DNA of 37,018 nucleotides, taken from NCBI RefSeq assembly GCF_004348535.1, contig NZ_SMJX01000055.1:1-37018 (forward strand), given 5' to 3'. Shown here one piece after another: positions 8,588 to 16,932 of the stretch. Made by a program: the position numbers and the translations under genes. Origin of the DNA: Actinomadura sp. KC216. GTDB taxonomy: Bacteria; Actinomycetota; Actinomycetes; Streptosporangiales; Streptosporangiaceae. The notes beneath the pieces are model-generated. The model ran no database searches, was not told the DNA's origin, and saw only the letters and a program-made list of their open reading frames with translations. The number at the start of each line of letters is the position of its first letter. Positions within the stretch are counted from its first letter, which is position 1.

Positions 8588-8615
8588 CCGAGGCAAGTAA
8601 CCGGACTCTAGTCCG
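8567..8615. promoter_or_regulatory. Two operator copies, CGGACT-N2-AGTCCG type
   Basis: Copy 1 (8567-8580) is CGGAC-TGAG-GTCCG. Copy 2 (8602-8615) is CGGACT-CT-AGTCCG. Both are preceded by AAC, so the repeated unit is longer than the palindrome. Centres are 35 bp apart, with one copy between -35 and -10 and one just after the start site. This is a classic TetR/AcrR repression layout. No TetR gene is in the window. Confidence 0.65.
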
Positions 8616-8638
8616 TATGCCTTCGGAGAGGAATCCCC

Positions 8639-9280
8639 ATGTCCCGCCTGCTGCACATCTCCGCGTCGCCCCGGGGCGACGCGTCCGAGTCCCTCGCGCT
8701 CGCTGGCGCGTTCCTCGACGCCTACCGCGAGACCCACGGCGACCCTGTTGGTGACCATGACCTGGTGGACCACCACGACCTCTGGGACGGCACGCTCCCC
8801 GAGTTCGGCCCCGCCGCGGCCGCCGCCAAGATGGCCGTCTTCGCGGGCGACGAGCCGACCGGCGAGCAGGCCGACGCCTGGCGGGCCGCGCGCCGCGTCT
8901 TCGAGCGCTTCGACTCCTACGACCGCTACCTGTTCAGCGTGCCCATGTGGAACACGAACGTCCCGTACATCCTCAAGCAGTTCATCGACGTCGTCTCGCA
9001 GCCCGGCTGGGTATTCAGCTTCGACCCCACCCGGGGCTACACGGGACTCCTCCAGGGCAAGAAGGCAGCCGTCCTGTACACCAGCGCCGTGTACGGCGAG
9101 GGCCGTCCGCCCGCGTTCGGCGCCGACCACCAGATGCCGTTCCTGGACGGCTGGCTGCGCTGGGCCGGGATCACCGACATCAGCACGGTCGCGTTCCGCC
9201 CCAACCTCGCCACCGCCGACGCCGAGACGGGACGCCGCGCCGCGCACGCCGAGGCACGCGAACTCGGCAAGCGCTTCTGA
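8639..9280 (+). CDS. FMN-dependent NADH:quinone/azo oxidoreductase (AzoR-like, flavodoxin fold)
   Basis: Predicted cytoplasmic flavoprotein reducing quinones or azo compounds by two-electron transfer. The 213-aa protein opens with the flavodoxin-like phosphate-binding strand and loop LLHISASPRGDASES. It has the flavin-contact block VPMWNTNVPYILKQFIDVVSQPGWVFSFD (about residues 101-129, conserved MWNxxxPxxLKxxID). ATG 8639 follows GGAGAGGAAT. It stands apart from pnp/M16 and dapB with its own operator-bearing promoter, which suggests induction by an electrophile or quinone through a TetR-type repressor. The natural substrate cannot be read from sequence. Confidence 0.85.
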   Translation: MSRLLHISASPRGDASESLALAGAFLDAYRETHGDPVGDHDLVDHHDLWDGTLPEFGPAAAAAKMAVFAGDEPTGEQADAWRAARRVFERFDSYDRYLFSVPMWNTNVPYILKQFIDVVSQPGWVFSFDPTRGYTGLLQGKKAAVLYTSAVYGEGRPPAFGADHQMPFLDGWLRWAGITDISTVAFRPNLATADAETGRRAAHAEARELGKRF

Positions 9281-9286
9281 CGATAG

Positions 9287-10054
<768 letters not shown>

Positions 10055-10116
10055 CCGACGTCCACCCGGCCGCACCATCCGATCACGGCCGCTTCCACCG
10101 CCCCCTCCCATAGCGG

Positions 10117-10989
10117 TCAGCCGAGGGCGGTGACGTCCAGGGCGGCCAGGCGGGTCGGGTCGGCGAGGATGTCGATGGCGGCGATCCTGCCGTCCACGAT
10201 CGTGAAGGACAGGACGGAGCGCGCCTGGCCGTCCACGACGCCGACCACACCGGCGGCGCCGTTGACCAGTGCCGGGCGGGCCCTGCCGCCGACTCCGCGG
10301 AACAGGAGCGCCTGACCGGCGACCGCCTCCGCGCCGTGCACCACGGTCAGTTCGGCGGCGCCGGTGTCGGCGCGCAGGACGACGTCGGGGTCCAGGACGG
10401 CGACGAGGGCCTCGAAGTCGCCGCCCTGCGCCGCGGCCTGGAACGCCTGGACGACCTCGCGCTGGCGGGCCGGGTCGCGTTCGGGGACGGGCGCGGCGCC
10501 CCGCACCCGGCGGCGGGCGCGGCTGGCGAGCTGGCGCGCGGCGGCGGGGGAGCGTCCGACGATCGGGGCGATGTCCTCGAACGGGACGGCGAAGGTGTCG
10601 TGCAGGACGAACGCGAGCCGCTCGGCGGGCGTGAGCGACTGGAGCACCACCAGCAGCGCCAGGCCGACCGAGTCGGCCATCAGCGCCTCCTGCTCGGGAT
10701 CGAGGCCGGACTCCGGGCCGATGACCGGGTCCGGGAGGCGTTCCTCCAGCGGGTCCTCGCGGCGCGCGGTGCGGGAGCGCAGCATGTCGAGGCACACGCG
10801 CCCGACGACGGTGGTCAGCCAGCCGCCCAGGTTGCCGATGGCGCCGGCGTCGGAGCGGCTGAGCCGGAACCACGATTCCTGGACGGCGTCGTCCGCCTCG
10901 GCGAGCGAGCCGAGCATCCGGTAGGCGACCGCCCTGAGACGCACGCGGTGCTTCTCGAACTCGTCCGCCAGGAACTCGCGCTCGTCCAT
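10117..10989 (-). CDS. ECF sigma factor with C-terminal SnoaL-like domain (SigJ/ECF41-ECF56 type)
   Basis: Sigma-2 (about residues 1-75) includes FEKHRVRLRAVAYRMLGSLAEADDAVQESWFRL. Sigma-4 (about 105-165) includes LTPAERLAFVLHDTFAVPFEDIAPIVGRSPAAARQLASRARRRVR. Residues ~175-290 form a SnoaL/NTF2-like domain that in ECF41 replaces an anti-sigma factor and tunes activity. The linker has LPDPV where ECF41 has WLPEPL. The ECF41 DGGGK motif appears as DTGAA, so the assignment to ECF41 versus a sister group is open. ATG 10989 is preferred to GTG 10995 because GAGAGAGG lies five bases before it. A matching ECF promoter lies upstream, suggesting autoregulation. The usual carboxymuconolactone-decarboxylase or oxidoreductase partner is not adjacent. 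Confidence 0.88.
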   Translation of the reverse strand: MDEREFLADEFEKHRVRLRAVAYRMLGSLAEADDAVQESWFRLSRSDAGAIGNLGGWLTTVVGRVCLDMLRSRTARREDPLEERLPDPVIGPESGLDPEQEALMADSVGLALLVVLQSLTPAERLAFVLHDTFAVPFEDIAPIVGRSPAAARQLASRARRRVRGAAPVPERDPARQREVVQAFQAAAQGGDFEALVAVLDPDVVLRADTGAAELTVVHGAEAVAGQALLFRGVGGRARPALVNGAAGVVGVVDGQARSVLSFTIVDGRIAAIDILADPTRLAALDVTALG

Positions 10990-11023
10990 CGACACCTCTC
11001 TCGTCGGTCCACGTCATAGGACT

Positions 11024-11050
11024 GACGTAGCGGGCGGGCGAGATGTGACG
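11024..11050 (-). promoter_or_regulatory. ECF41-type promoter of the sigma-factor gene
   Basis: On the minus strand, CGTCACA (11050-11044) is followed by exactly 16 bases and CGTC (11027-11024). The published ECF41 consensus is TGTCACA-N16-CGTC, so only the first base differs. The distance to ATG 10989 allows a short leader. Confidence 0.7.
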
Positions 11051-11079
11051 CGGCCGCCGGACTTTCCGGGGACGGGGGC

Positions 11080-11108
11080 TTGTCAAAGCTAATGGCGTTA
11101 GCTAGCTT
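11080..11108 (+). promoter_or_regulatory. Promoter of the SRPBCC gene
   Basis: TTGTCA (11080-11085), a 17-bp spacer and TAGCTT (11103-11108). The spacer contains the first palindrome. The start site should fall in the second palindrome. Confidence 0.6.
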
Positions 11109-11130
11109 ATTGGCTAATGAGATTAGCCAA
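11088..11130. promoter_or_regulatory. Two palindromic operators over the SRPBCC promoter
   Basis: GCTAA (11088-11092) pairs with TTAGC (11098-11102). TTGGCTAAT (11110-11118) pairs perfectly with ATTAGCCAA (11122-11130) around GAG. Both share the half-site GCTAAT/TTAGC. The arms are AT-rich against a very GC-rich background, so chance is unlikely. The second site ends just before the SD (GGAGG, 11133-11137). Confidence 0.7.
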
Positions 11131-11142
11131 CTGGAGGTCGTC

Positions 11143-11652
11143 ATGATCCGCCGAGTCGCCGTCACCGCCGTCGCCCTTCCGCTCGCCGCCGCCGGCGGGC
11201 TGCTCGCCTGGGGCGAGCTCGCCCCGCGCGAGGTCAGCAGCAGCATCGAGATCGCCGCGTCCGCCGACGAGGTCTACGGGATCGTCACCGACTTCGGCAG
11301 CTACCCGCAGTGGAACCCGTTCATCGTCAAGGCCGAGGGCGAGCCGGAGGAGGGCGCGCGGCTCCAGAACGTCCTGCGCGACACCGACGGCGGCACGATG
11401 ACGTTCGCCCCGAAGGTCCTCAAGGCCGAGCCCGGCCGCGAGCTGCGCTGGATCGGGCGCATGTGGATCCCCGGGATCGTGGACGGCGAGCACTACTTCC
11501 GGATCGAGCCGGCCGGGAACGGGCGCGTCCGGCTCACCCAGGGCGAGCGCTTCTCCGGGGCCCTCGTCCCGGTCGCGGGCGGGCAGCTCGACATGGAGGA
11601 CGAGTTCGCGGCGATGAACGCCGCGGTCAAGGCCCGCGCCGAAAGCGCCTGA
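11143..11652 (+). CDS. SRPBCC (START/Bet v1-fold) family protein with N-terminal membrane anchor
   Basis: A 169-aa protein with an N-terminal hydrophobic segment (about residues 5-24, signal anchor). A polyketide-cyclase/dehydrase-type SRPBCC domain follows: EIAASADEVYGIVTDFGSYPQWNPF, then VLKAEPGRELRWIGRM and FRIEPAGNGRVRLTQGERF. These domains form a hydrophobic cavity for lipids or aromatic ligands. ATG 11143 is fixed by GGAGGTCGTC; a longer in-frame reading from 11080 would translate the operators. Divergent from the ECF sigma gene and convergent with modA (7-bp gap). The ligand is unknown. Confidence 0.8.
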   Translation: MIRRVAVTAVALPLAAAGGLLAWGELAPREVSSSIEIAASADEVYGIVTDFGSYPQWNPFIVKAEGEPEEGARLQNVLRDTDGGTMTFAPKVLKAEPGRELRWIGRMWIPGIVDGEHYFRIEPAGNGRVRLTQGERFSGALVPVAGGQLDMEDEFAAMNAAVKARAESA

Positions 11653-11659
11653 ACCCTGC

Positions 11660-12439
11660 TTACCGTGGGGCGGACGGGGTCGCGAAGCCGTGTTTGTTGA
11701 ACAGCTTCTGTGCGGCCGGGGTGGCCAGCCACGAGATGAACGCGTTCGCGGCGTCCTCGTGGTCGCCGTCCTGGACGGCCGCCGCGGGGAAGGCCGCGGT
11801 GACGTTCACGTCCGCCGGGATGGGCACGCTGCTCGCCGCGACGCCCGCCGAGCGCAGATCGGTGACGTACACGATGCCCGCGTCCGCCTCGCCGGAGCGC
11901 ACCCGGTCCAGGACGGCCCGCGCGCTGATCTCCTCCGAGCTCCACCGGACGGTCAGGCCCGCGTTCGCGAACACCTGGCGGGTGTAGCGGCCCACCGGGA
12001 CGGTCCCGGCGCCGACCGCGATCCGCAGGCCCGGCCGGGTCAGGTCGCTCAGGCGGCGGATGCGCCGGGGGTTGCCGGGGCCGACGGCGATGGTCAGCGA
12101 GGTCCGCGCGACGATCCGGGGCGGACCCGCCAGGTATTCCTTGGCCTCGTTCATGCTGGCGGTGTCCGCCGTCAGAAGCACGTCGGCCGGATCGTGGTCG
12201 GACAGCCGGTCGGCCATGTCGGGCGCGGCGCCGTACTCGAACCGGAGCCTGACGCCGGGCTCCTCCTGGGCGTACGCTGTGCCGATCTCGTCGGACACCT
12301 CCGTCAGCGACGTGGCGGCCAGGACGGTGAGCGTCGCCGGGCCGGACGAGCCGCCGCAGCCCGCGCCGAGGCCGGGGACGGCGAGCGCGGCGAGCAGCGC
12401 GGACGCGCGGAACCGCCGCCGACGGGGGGAATCGGGCAT
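11660..12439 (-). CDS. modA: ModA-like molybdate/oxyanion ABC-transporter substrate-binding lipoprotein
   Basis: Extracellular solute-binding lipoprotein of 259 aa. The n-region is Arg-rich (RRRRFR), followed by a hydrophobic h-region and a lipobox ending GLGAGC, so Cys ~28 is probably lipidated. The mature part shows ModA features: LTVLAATSLTEV at the first strand, ADVLLTADTASMN and the hinge block. ATG 12439 has AGGA nine bases upstream. No modB or modC is beside it: neighbours are SRPBCC (convergent) and ung (divergent). It may serve a permease elsewhere or bind another anion (for example tungstate), so the molybdate label is from family only. Confidence 0.82.
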   Translation of the reverse strand: MPDSPRRRRFRASALLAALAVPGLGAGCGGSSGPATLTVLAATSLTEVSDEIGTAYAQEEPGVRLRFEYGAAPDMADRLSDHDPADVLLTADTASMNEAKEYLAGPPRIVARTSLTIAVGPGNPRRIRRLSDLTRPGLRIAVGAGTVPVGRYTRQVFANAGLTVRWSSEEISARAVLDRVRSGEADAGIVYVTDLRSAGVAASSVPIPADVNVTAAFPAAAVQDGDHEDAANAFISWLATPAAQKLFNKHGFATPSAPR

Positions 12440-12552
12440 ATGGCTTCATCCTACGGTTGCGGGGGATGCGCTCCCGGGATTCGGCCCTGGCGTGTCAGTG
12501 CCGCGCACTAATGTTTGGCCCGACCGGAGATCACGTTCTCGGAGGCCCGACG

Positions 12553-13248
12553 ATGTCCCTCGACCTGATGGAAATGCTGCCCGGCGACTGGCGGGAGCGG
12601 CTCGACCCGCTGCTCGACCCGATCGCCACCGCCGCGCTGGGAGCGTTCGTCGCGGGGGAGTACGCCGCCCAGACCGTCTACCCGCCGCAGGACGACCTGT
12701 TCAACGCGTTCCGGCACTGCCCGTTCGACGGCGCCCGCGTCCTGATCCTCGGCCAGGACCCCTACCACGGGCCCGGCCAGGCGCACGGGCTCAGCTTCAG
12801 CGTGCGCGACGGCGTGCGCCTGCCGCCGTCCCTGCGCAACATCTACAAGGAGCTGGCCACCGACCTTGACGTGCCGGTCGCGACGTCCGGCGACCTCACC
12901 CGCTGGGCCGACCAGGGCGTGCTGCTGCTGAACGCGGTGCTGACCGTGCGCGGCGGCGAGGCGGGCTCGCACGCGGGCAAGGGCTGGGAAGACTTCACCG
13001 ACGCTGCGATCCGGGCGCTGAACGACAAGACCGAGCGTGTGGTGTTCGTCCTCTGGGGCGCCTACGCCCGCAAGAAGGCCCGGCTCATCACCGGGCCGCA
13101 GCACACCGTGATCGAGTCGGCGCATCCGAGCCCGCTCAGCGCGAAGAAGTTCTTCGGGACGCGCCCGTTCAGCGCCGTGAACAAGGCGCTCGTGGACGCC
13201 GGCCGCCCAGAGATCAACTGGGGGGCGGCGGCCGCACAGGACGGCTGA
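12553..13248 (+). CDS. ung: Uracil-DNA glycosylase (family 1)
   Basis: Removes uracil from DNA to start base excision repair. The 231-aa protein has the water-activating motif GQDPYHGPGQAHGLSFS (Asp69), the uracil-recognition strand VLLLNAVLTVR and the Leu-intercalation loop HPSPLS (His191). ATG 12553 is chosen because GGAGG (12541-12545) sits at ideal spacing; an upstream in-frame ATG at 12457 has no SD and adds non-conserved residues. An inverted repeat AGTGC-CGC-GCACT (12497-12509) lies in the upstream region, but I see no actinobacterial LexA box. Confidence 0.96.
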   Translation: MSLDLMEMLPGDWRERLDPLLDPIATAALGAFVAGEYAAQTVYPPQDDLFNAFRHCPFDGARVLILGQDPYHGPGQAHGLSFSVRDGVRLPPSLRNIYKELATDLDVPVATSGDLTRWADQGVLLLNAVLTVRGGEAGSHAGKGWEDFTDAAIRALNDKTERVVFVLWGAYARKKARLITGPQHTVIESAHPSPLSAKKFFGTRPFSAVNKALVDAGRPEINWGAAAAQDG

Positions 13249-13339
13249 GGCTCCGCTCACCCCTGCGGGGGAGGTGCGGGGGCGGTTTCACCCGGTGGCG
13301 GGAAGTGGCGCGGGGCCGGTCCGCGCCATCGTCGGGGGC

Positions 13340-14356
13340 ATGACCGTTTCAGTTCTCACCGGGAGGGCGCCCGTCACGGGCGCCGGGCCGGGGCGGCTCC
13401 GGCTGGGGGTGTGCGCGGCGACCGTCGCGGCGTGCGTCCCCTACCTCGGCCTCAAGATCGCGTGGTTGTCCGGCAGCACGGTCGGGTGGAACGACACGGA
13501 GGCGGCCAAGGAGTCCGCGCTCTACGTCGGCAACGCGATCACCCTGGGCATGGACGCGATCGCCGTGGTGGTCGTCCTGGCGTTCACGTTCCGCTGGGGC
13601 CTGCGCGTCCCGGCGTGGCTGGTGCTGACGCCGATGTGGATCGGCGCCGGGCTGCTCGCGCCGATCGCGCTGGCCGTCCCGCTCGGTGCCCTGGTGCAGA
13701 CGCTGTTCTCGTCCGAGCCGCTCACCGCGTCCGACAGCGCGCTCCAGGGATGGGTGTTCGGCGTCGTGTACACGGGCTTTGCCTTGCAGGGGGTCGGGCT
13801 GCTGACCGCCTTCGTGCTGTACGCGCGGGGAAGGTGGCCGGACGTCTTCGCCGTCCGGACCAAGGACGTCGCCAAGGGCGCGACGCATGCGCTGCAGGTG
13901 CTCCTGGCGAGGACGGCGGGGGTGTTCGCCGCCGCCTTCGCGGCCGTGCAGCTCTACTGGGCGTTCGGCGGGACGGCCGGGATCCGCGCCGAACAGCTCG
14001 ACGACCGGGGCGCCGTCCAGCAGCTCGCCGACGGTGTGATGGGCCTGATGGCGCTGGCGGGCGCGGTGGCGCTGCTCGCGATCGTCCGGCGGGCGGGCCG
14101 TCCGGAGCGGTTCGCGGTGCCGCTGGCGGGGGTGTGGATCGGCGCGGGCGCCACGTTCGCCTGGTCGTTCTACCGGCTGATCACGCTGCTGAGCCAGCCG
14201 GAGTTCCTCGACTCGGGCTCGTCCAGCGCCCTGAACCTGACGACCCTCAGCGGGCTGCTCGCCGGGCTCCTCATGGGCGTCACCGGCGCCGTCCTGCTCG
14301 CTGAGCGCGACGCCGGCGTTCAGAGCGCCAGGCCGACCGCCAGCAGGACGCCGTAG
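13340..14356 (+). CDS. Uncharacterised multi-pass membrane protein (8 predicted TM segments)
   Basis: I do not recognise a named family. The 338-aa protein has about eight hydrophobic segments, at roughly residues 25-47, 66-88, 94-118, 132-156, 183-207, 225-245, 256-280 and 297-318. The loops are short, and there is a short polar C-terminal tail. ATG 13340 has a GGGGG run just upstream; an earlier in-frame GTG/ATG region from 13274 lacks an SD. Its last 37 bp overlap the 3' end of menA on the other strand, so the two transcripts are antisense at their ends. A transport or membrane-sensor role is possible, but nothing in the sequence decides it. Confidence 0.7.
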   Translation: MTVSVLTGRAPVTGAGPGRLRLGVCAATVAACVPYLGLKIAWLSGSTVGWNDTEAAKESALYVGNAITLGMDAIAVVVVLAFTFRWGLRVPAWLVLTPMWIGAGLLAPIALAVPLGALVQTLFSSEPLTASDSALQGWVFGVVYTGFALQGVGLLTAFVLYARGRWPDVFAVRTKDVAKGATHALQVLLARTAGVFAAAFAAVQLYWAFGGTAGIRAEQLDDRGAVQQLADGVMGLMALAGAVALLAIVRRAGRPERFAVPLAGVWIGAGATFAWSFYRLITLLSQPEFLDSGSSSALNLTTLSGLLAGLLMGVTGAVLLAERDAGVQSARPTASRTP

Positions 14357-15186
14357 GCGATCTGGAGCCGGCCGGTCTCGCCCAGCACGGGGATCAGGGC
14401 GGGGCCGGCCGCACCGCCCAGCACCTTCTGCGTCGGCGGCAGCGACAGCGGCGCGGCGAGCAGCGCGATCAGCGCCCACGGATGCGGGGCCGCCAGCACC
14501 AGGACGATCATGAACGGCAGCGCGGTGCACGCCGCGTAGAGCAGGCGCGTCCAGCGGTCGCCGAGCACGACGGCGAGGGTCCGCTTCCCGGCCTCGCGGT
14601 CGGTGGGGATGTCGCGCAGGTTGTTCGCGACGAGCAGCCCGCAGGCCAGCATCCCGATCGGCACCGCCGCCGCCCACGCCTCCCACGGCAGGCCCTCGAC
14701 CTGGACGTACACGGTCCCGACGACGGCGACGAGGCCGAAGAAGACGAACACCGACACCTCGCCCAGCGCGCGGTACCCGTACGGCGTCTTGCCGCCCGTG
14801 TAGAACCAGGCCGCGAGGATCGCGAACGCGCCGACGAGCAGCAGCCACCAGGTCGTCACGGCGGCGAGCGCGAGCCCGGCGACGGCGGCGGCGAGGAAGC
14901 AGCCGAGCGCGGCGGCGAGGACCTGCTTCGGCGGCGCGACCTTCGACCCGACGAGGCGGAGCGGGCCGACGCGGTCCTCGTCGGTGCCGCGGACGCCGTC
15001 GCTGTAGTCGTTGGAGTAGTTCACGCCGATCTGCAGGACGAGCGCGACGATCGCGGCGAGCACCGCGCGCCACCAGACCGCACCGCCCTCACCGGCGGCG
15101 ACGCCGGTGCCGACGACGACGGGGACGAGGGACGCGGGCAGGGTGCGGGGCCGGGATCCGGCGACCCATTGGGAGAGCGTGGCCAC
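14320..15186 (-). CDS. menA: 1,4-dihydroxy-2-naphthoate polyprenyltransferase MenA
   Basis: Membrane UbiA-superfamily enzyme attaching the polyprenyl chain in menaquinone synthesis. The 288-aa protein has the first Asp-rich motif NYSNDYSDGVRGTD (about residues 57-70) and the second block NNLRDIPTDREAGKRTLAV (about 187-205). Multiple TM helices are present, and it starts with SQWVAGSRPRTLPAS, typical of MenA. GTG 15186 is the start; the SD is weak. It lies 34 bp after the MFS gene on the same strand and may be cotranscribed with it. No other men genes are near. Confidence 0.93.
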   Translation of the reverse strand: MATLSQWVAGSRPRTLPASLVPVVVGTGVAAGEGGAVWWRAVLAAIVALVLQIGVNYSNDYSDGVRGTDEDRVGPLRLVGSKVAPPKQVLAAALGCFLAAAVAGLALAAVTTWWLLLVGAFAILAAWFYTGGKTPYGYRALGEVSVFVFFGLVAVVGTVYVQVEGLPWEAWAAAVPIGMLACGLLVANNLRDIPTDREAGKRTLAVVLGDRWTRLLYAACTALPFMIVLVLAAPHPWALIALLAAPLSLPPTQKVLGGAAGPALIPVLGETGRLQIAYGVLLAVGLAL

Positions 15187-15220
15187 AGTTACCGCTTGTT
15201 CTCGTGGGGCGACAGGGGGA

Positions 15221-16876
15221 CTATCCCTTCGATTCTTGCCGATGAAGATCAGAGGTGGGGCGCAGGCGCATCGATACGGCGAGCCCCAGGGCCAGGATCG
15301 CGGCGGTGGTGAGGGCGGCGTGCCTGGTCGCGATGGCGAGGCTCGCGTCGGCGGCGCGGGCCTCGGCGGCCCGTGCGGGCGTGCCGTGCAGCTCGCGACC
15401 GTAGGTCCCGGCGCTCTCGCGCAGGTCGCGCGCGACGGCGGCGCGCTCGGCCGGTGGGAGCGCGGAGGCGGCGAGCCGTTCGGTCATCGCGTGGCCGAGG
15501 CTCGTCGCGAACACCGTCCCGATGGCGGCGACGCCGAGCGCGGCGCCCACCTGGCGGGCCGTGGACTGCGTGCCGGACGCCTGGCCCGCCCGCGCCTGCG
15601 GGACGTCCGCCAGCGACACGTTCGTCAGTTGCGCCGACGTCAGCCCGAGGCCCAGCCCGTACAGCAGCATCCACGGCGCGAGCCCGAGCCCGCCGGTGGA
15701 CGCCGACACCGTGACGCCGAGCGCGAGGACCGCGCCGACCTCCAGCGCCATGCCGATCTGCACGGCCCAGTGCGCGCCGTGCCGGTTGGCGAGCCTGCCC
15801 GCGTACCCGCCGGACAGGAACGCGCCCGCGGCGAGCGGCAGGATCGCGACGCTGATCTCCAGCGGGTTCGTGCCGTGCACGCCGAGCAGGAACAGCGGCA
15901 GGACGAACAGCAGCCCCAGCTCCCCGACGTTGATCAGGGCGGACGCGAGGTTCCCGCGGCGGAAGTTCGGGATGCGGAACAGGTCGAGGTCGAGCAGGAC
16001 GGAGCGTCCCGCCGCCGCCCTGGACCGTTCTACGGCGACGAGCGCCGCGAGCAGCACCGCGCCCAGGGCCAGGACGACCGGGACGGGCGACAGTCCCGAC
16101 TCCGGCCAGTCGAACCCGGCGACCGAGAACGGGCGCGTCGGAGCCCACCAGCCGTACGTCTGGCCCTCGATGATCCCGAACACCAGCGCGCCGAGCCCGA
16201 GCGTGGACAGCAGCCCGCCCGGCCAGTCGGCACCGCGCCGCGCCTTCGGCGGGTGCGGCTGCCGGGTCTCGGGCAGCAGCCACAGCGCGCCCGCGATCAG
16301 CGCGGCGCCGAGCGGCAGGTTGATCCCGAACGCCCACCGCCAGCCGCCGCCGGTGGCGAGCGCGCCGCCGGCGAGGGGCCCGAGCGCCGCCATGCCGCTG
16401 ATCATCGAGCCCCAGATCCCGAACGCGACGGCCCGGTCCCGCCCGGTGAACACGGCGTTCACCGTCGACAGCGTCGCCGGCAGGACCATCGAGGCGCCGA
16501 CGCCCTGGAGCGCGCGTGCGCCGATCAGCGCCGCGCCGCCGCCCGCGAGCGCGGCACCGGCGCTCGCGACCGTGAACACCGCCACGCCGAGCACGAACAT
16601 CCGCCGCCGCCCGAACAGGTCGCCCGCGCGCCCGAACGGGATCAGCAGCGCGGCGAACACCAGCGCGTAGACCGAGGTGACCCATTCGGCGCCGGTCGTC
16701 GTGAGGCCCAGGTCGGTGACGATCCGCGGGAGCAGGACGCCCACGATCGTGGCGTCCACCACGATCAGCGAGACGCCCAGGCTGATGACGGCCATGCCGA
16801 GCCAGCGGCGCCGTCCGGGGGCGGGCTCCGCGGGCGCGGGCACGCGCGGCGGCGTCAGGAAGGTGGACTCGGGCAC
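15221..16876 (-). CDS. MFS transporter, DHA2 (EmrB/QacA, 14-TM) family
   Basis: Proton-driven drug/metabolite exporter in the cytoplasmic membrane. The protein (551 aa from this start) shows DHA2 marks: VVDATIVGVLLPRI in TM1 (motif D1), the loop 2-3 motif GRAGDLFGRRRMF, ARALQGVGASMVLPATLS in TM4, and motif C in TM5 (GPLAGGAL). About 14 hydrophobic segments fit the length. GTG 16876 is preferred because TATCTT (16889-16884) lies seven bases upstream, which would give a leaderless transcript; GTG 16903 in the same frame is the alternative. No TetR/MarR gene adjoins it, so induction is not predictable. Confidence 0.85.
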   Translation of the reverse strand: MPESTFLTPPRVPAPAEPAPGRRRWLGMAVISLGVSLIVVDATIVGVLLPRIVTDLGLTTTGAEWVTSVYALVFAALLIPFGRAGDLFGRRRMFVLGVAVFTVASAGAALAGGGAALIGARALQGVGASMVLPATLSTVNAVFTGRDRAVAFGIWGSMISGMAALGPLAGGALATGGGWRWAFGINLPLGAALIAGALWLLPETRQPHPPKARRGADWPGGLLSTLGLGALVFGIIEGQTYGWWAPTRPFSVAGFDWPESGLSPVPVVLALGAVLLAALVAVERSRAAAGRSVLLDLDLFRIPNFRRGNLASALINVGELGLLFVLPLFLLGVHGTNPLEISVAILPLAAGAFLSGGYAGRLANRHGAHWAVQIGMALEVGAVLALGVTVSASTGGLGLAPWMLLYGLGLGLTSAQLTNVSLADVPQARAGQASGTQSTARQVGAALGVAAIGTVFATSLGHAMTERLAASALPPAERAAVARDLRESAGTYGRELHGTPARAAEARAADASLAIATRHAALTTAAILALGLAVSMRLRPTSDLHRQESKG

Positions 16877-16932
16877 GGCTTCAAAGATATGGGCGGGGCG
16901 CACGGGGCCCGCACCGCCCCCTGGTCAACAGG

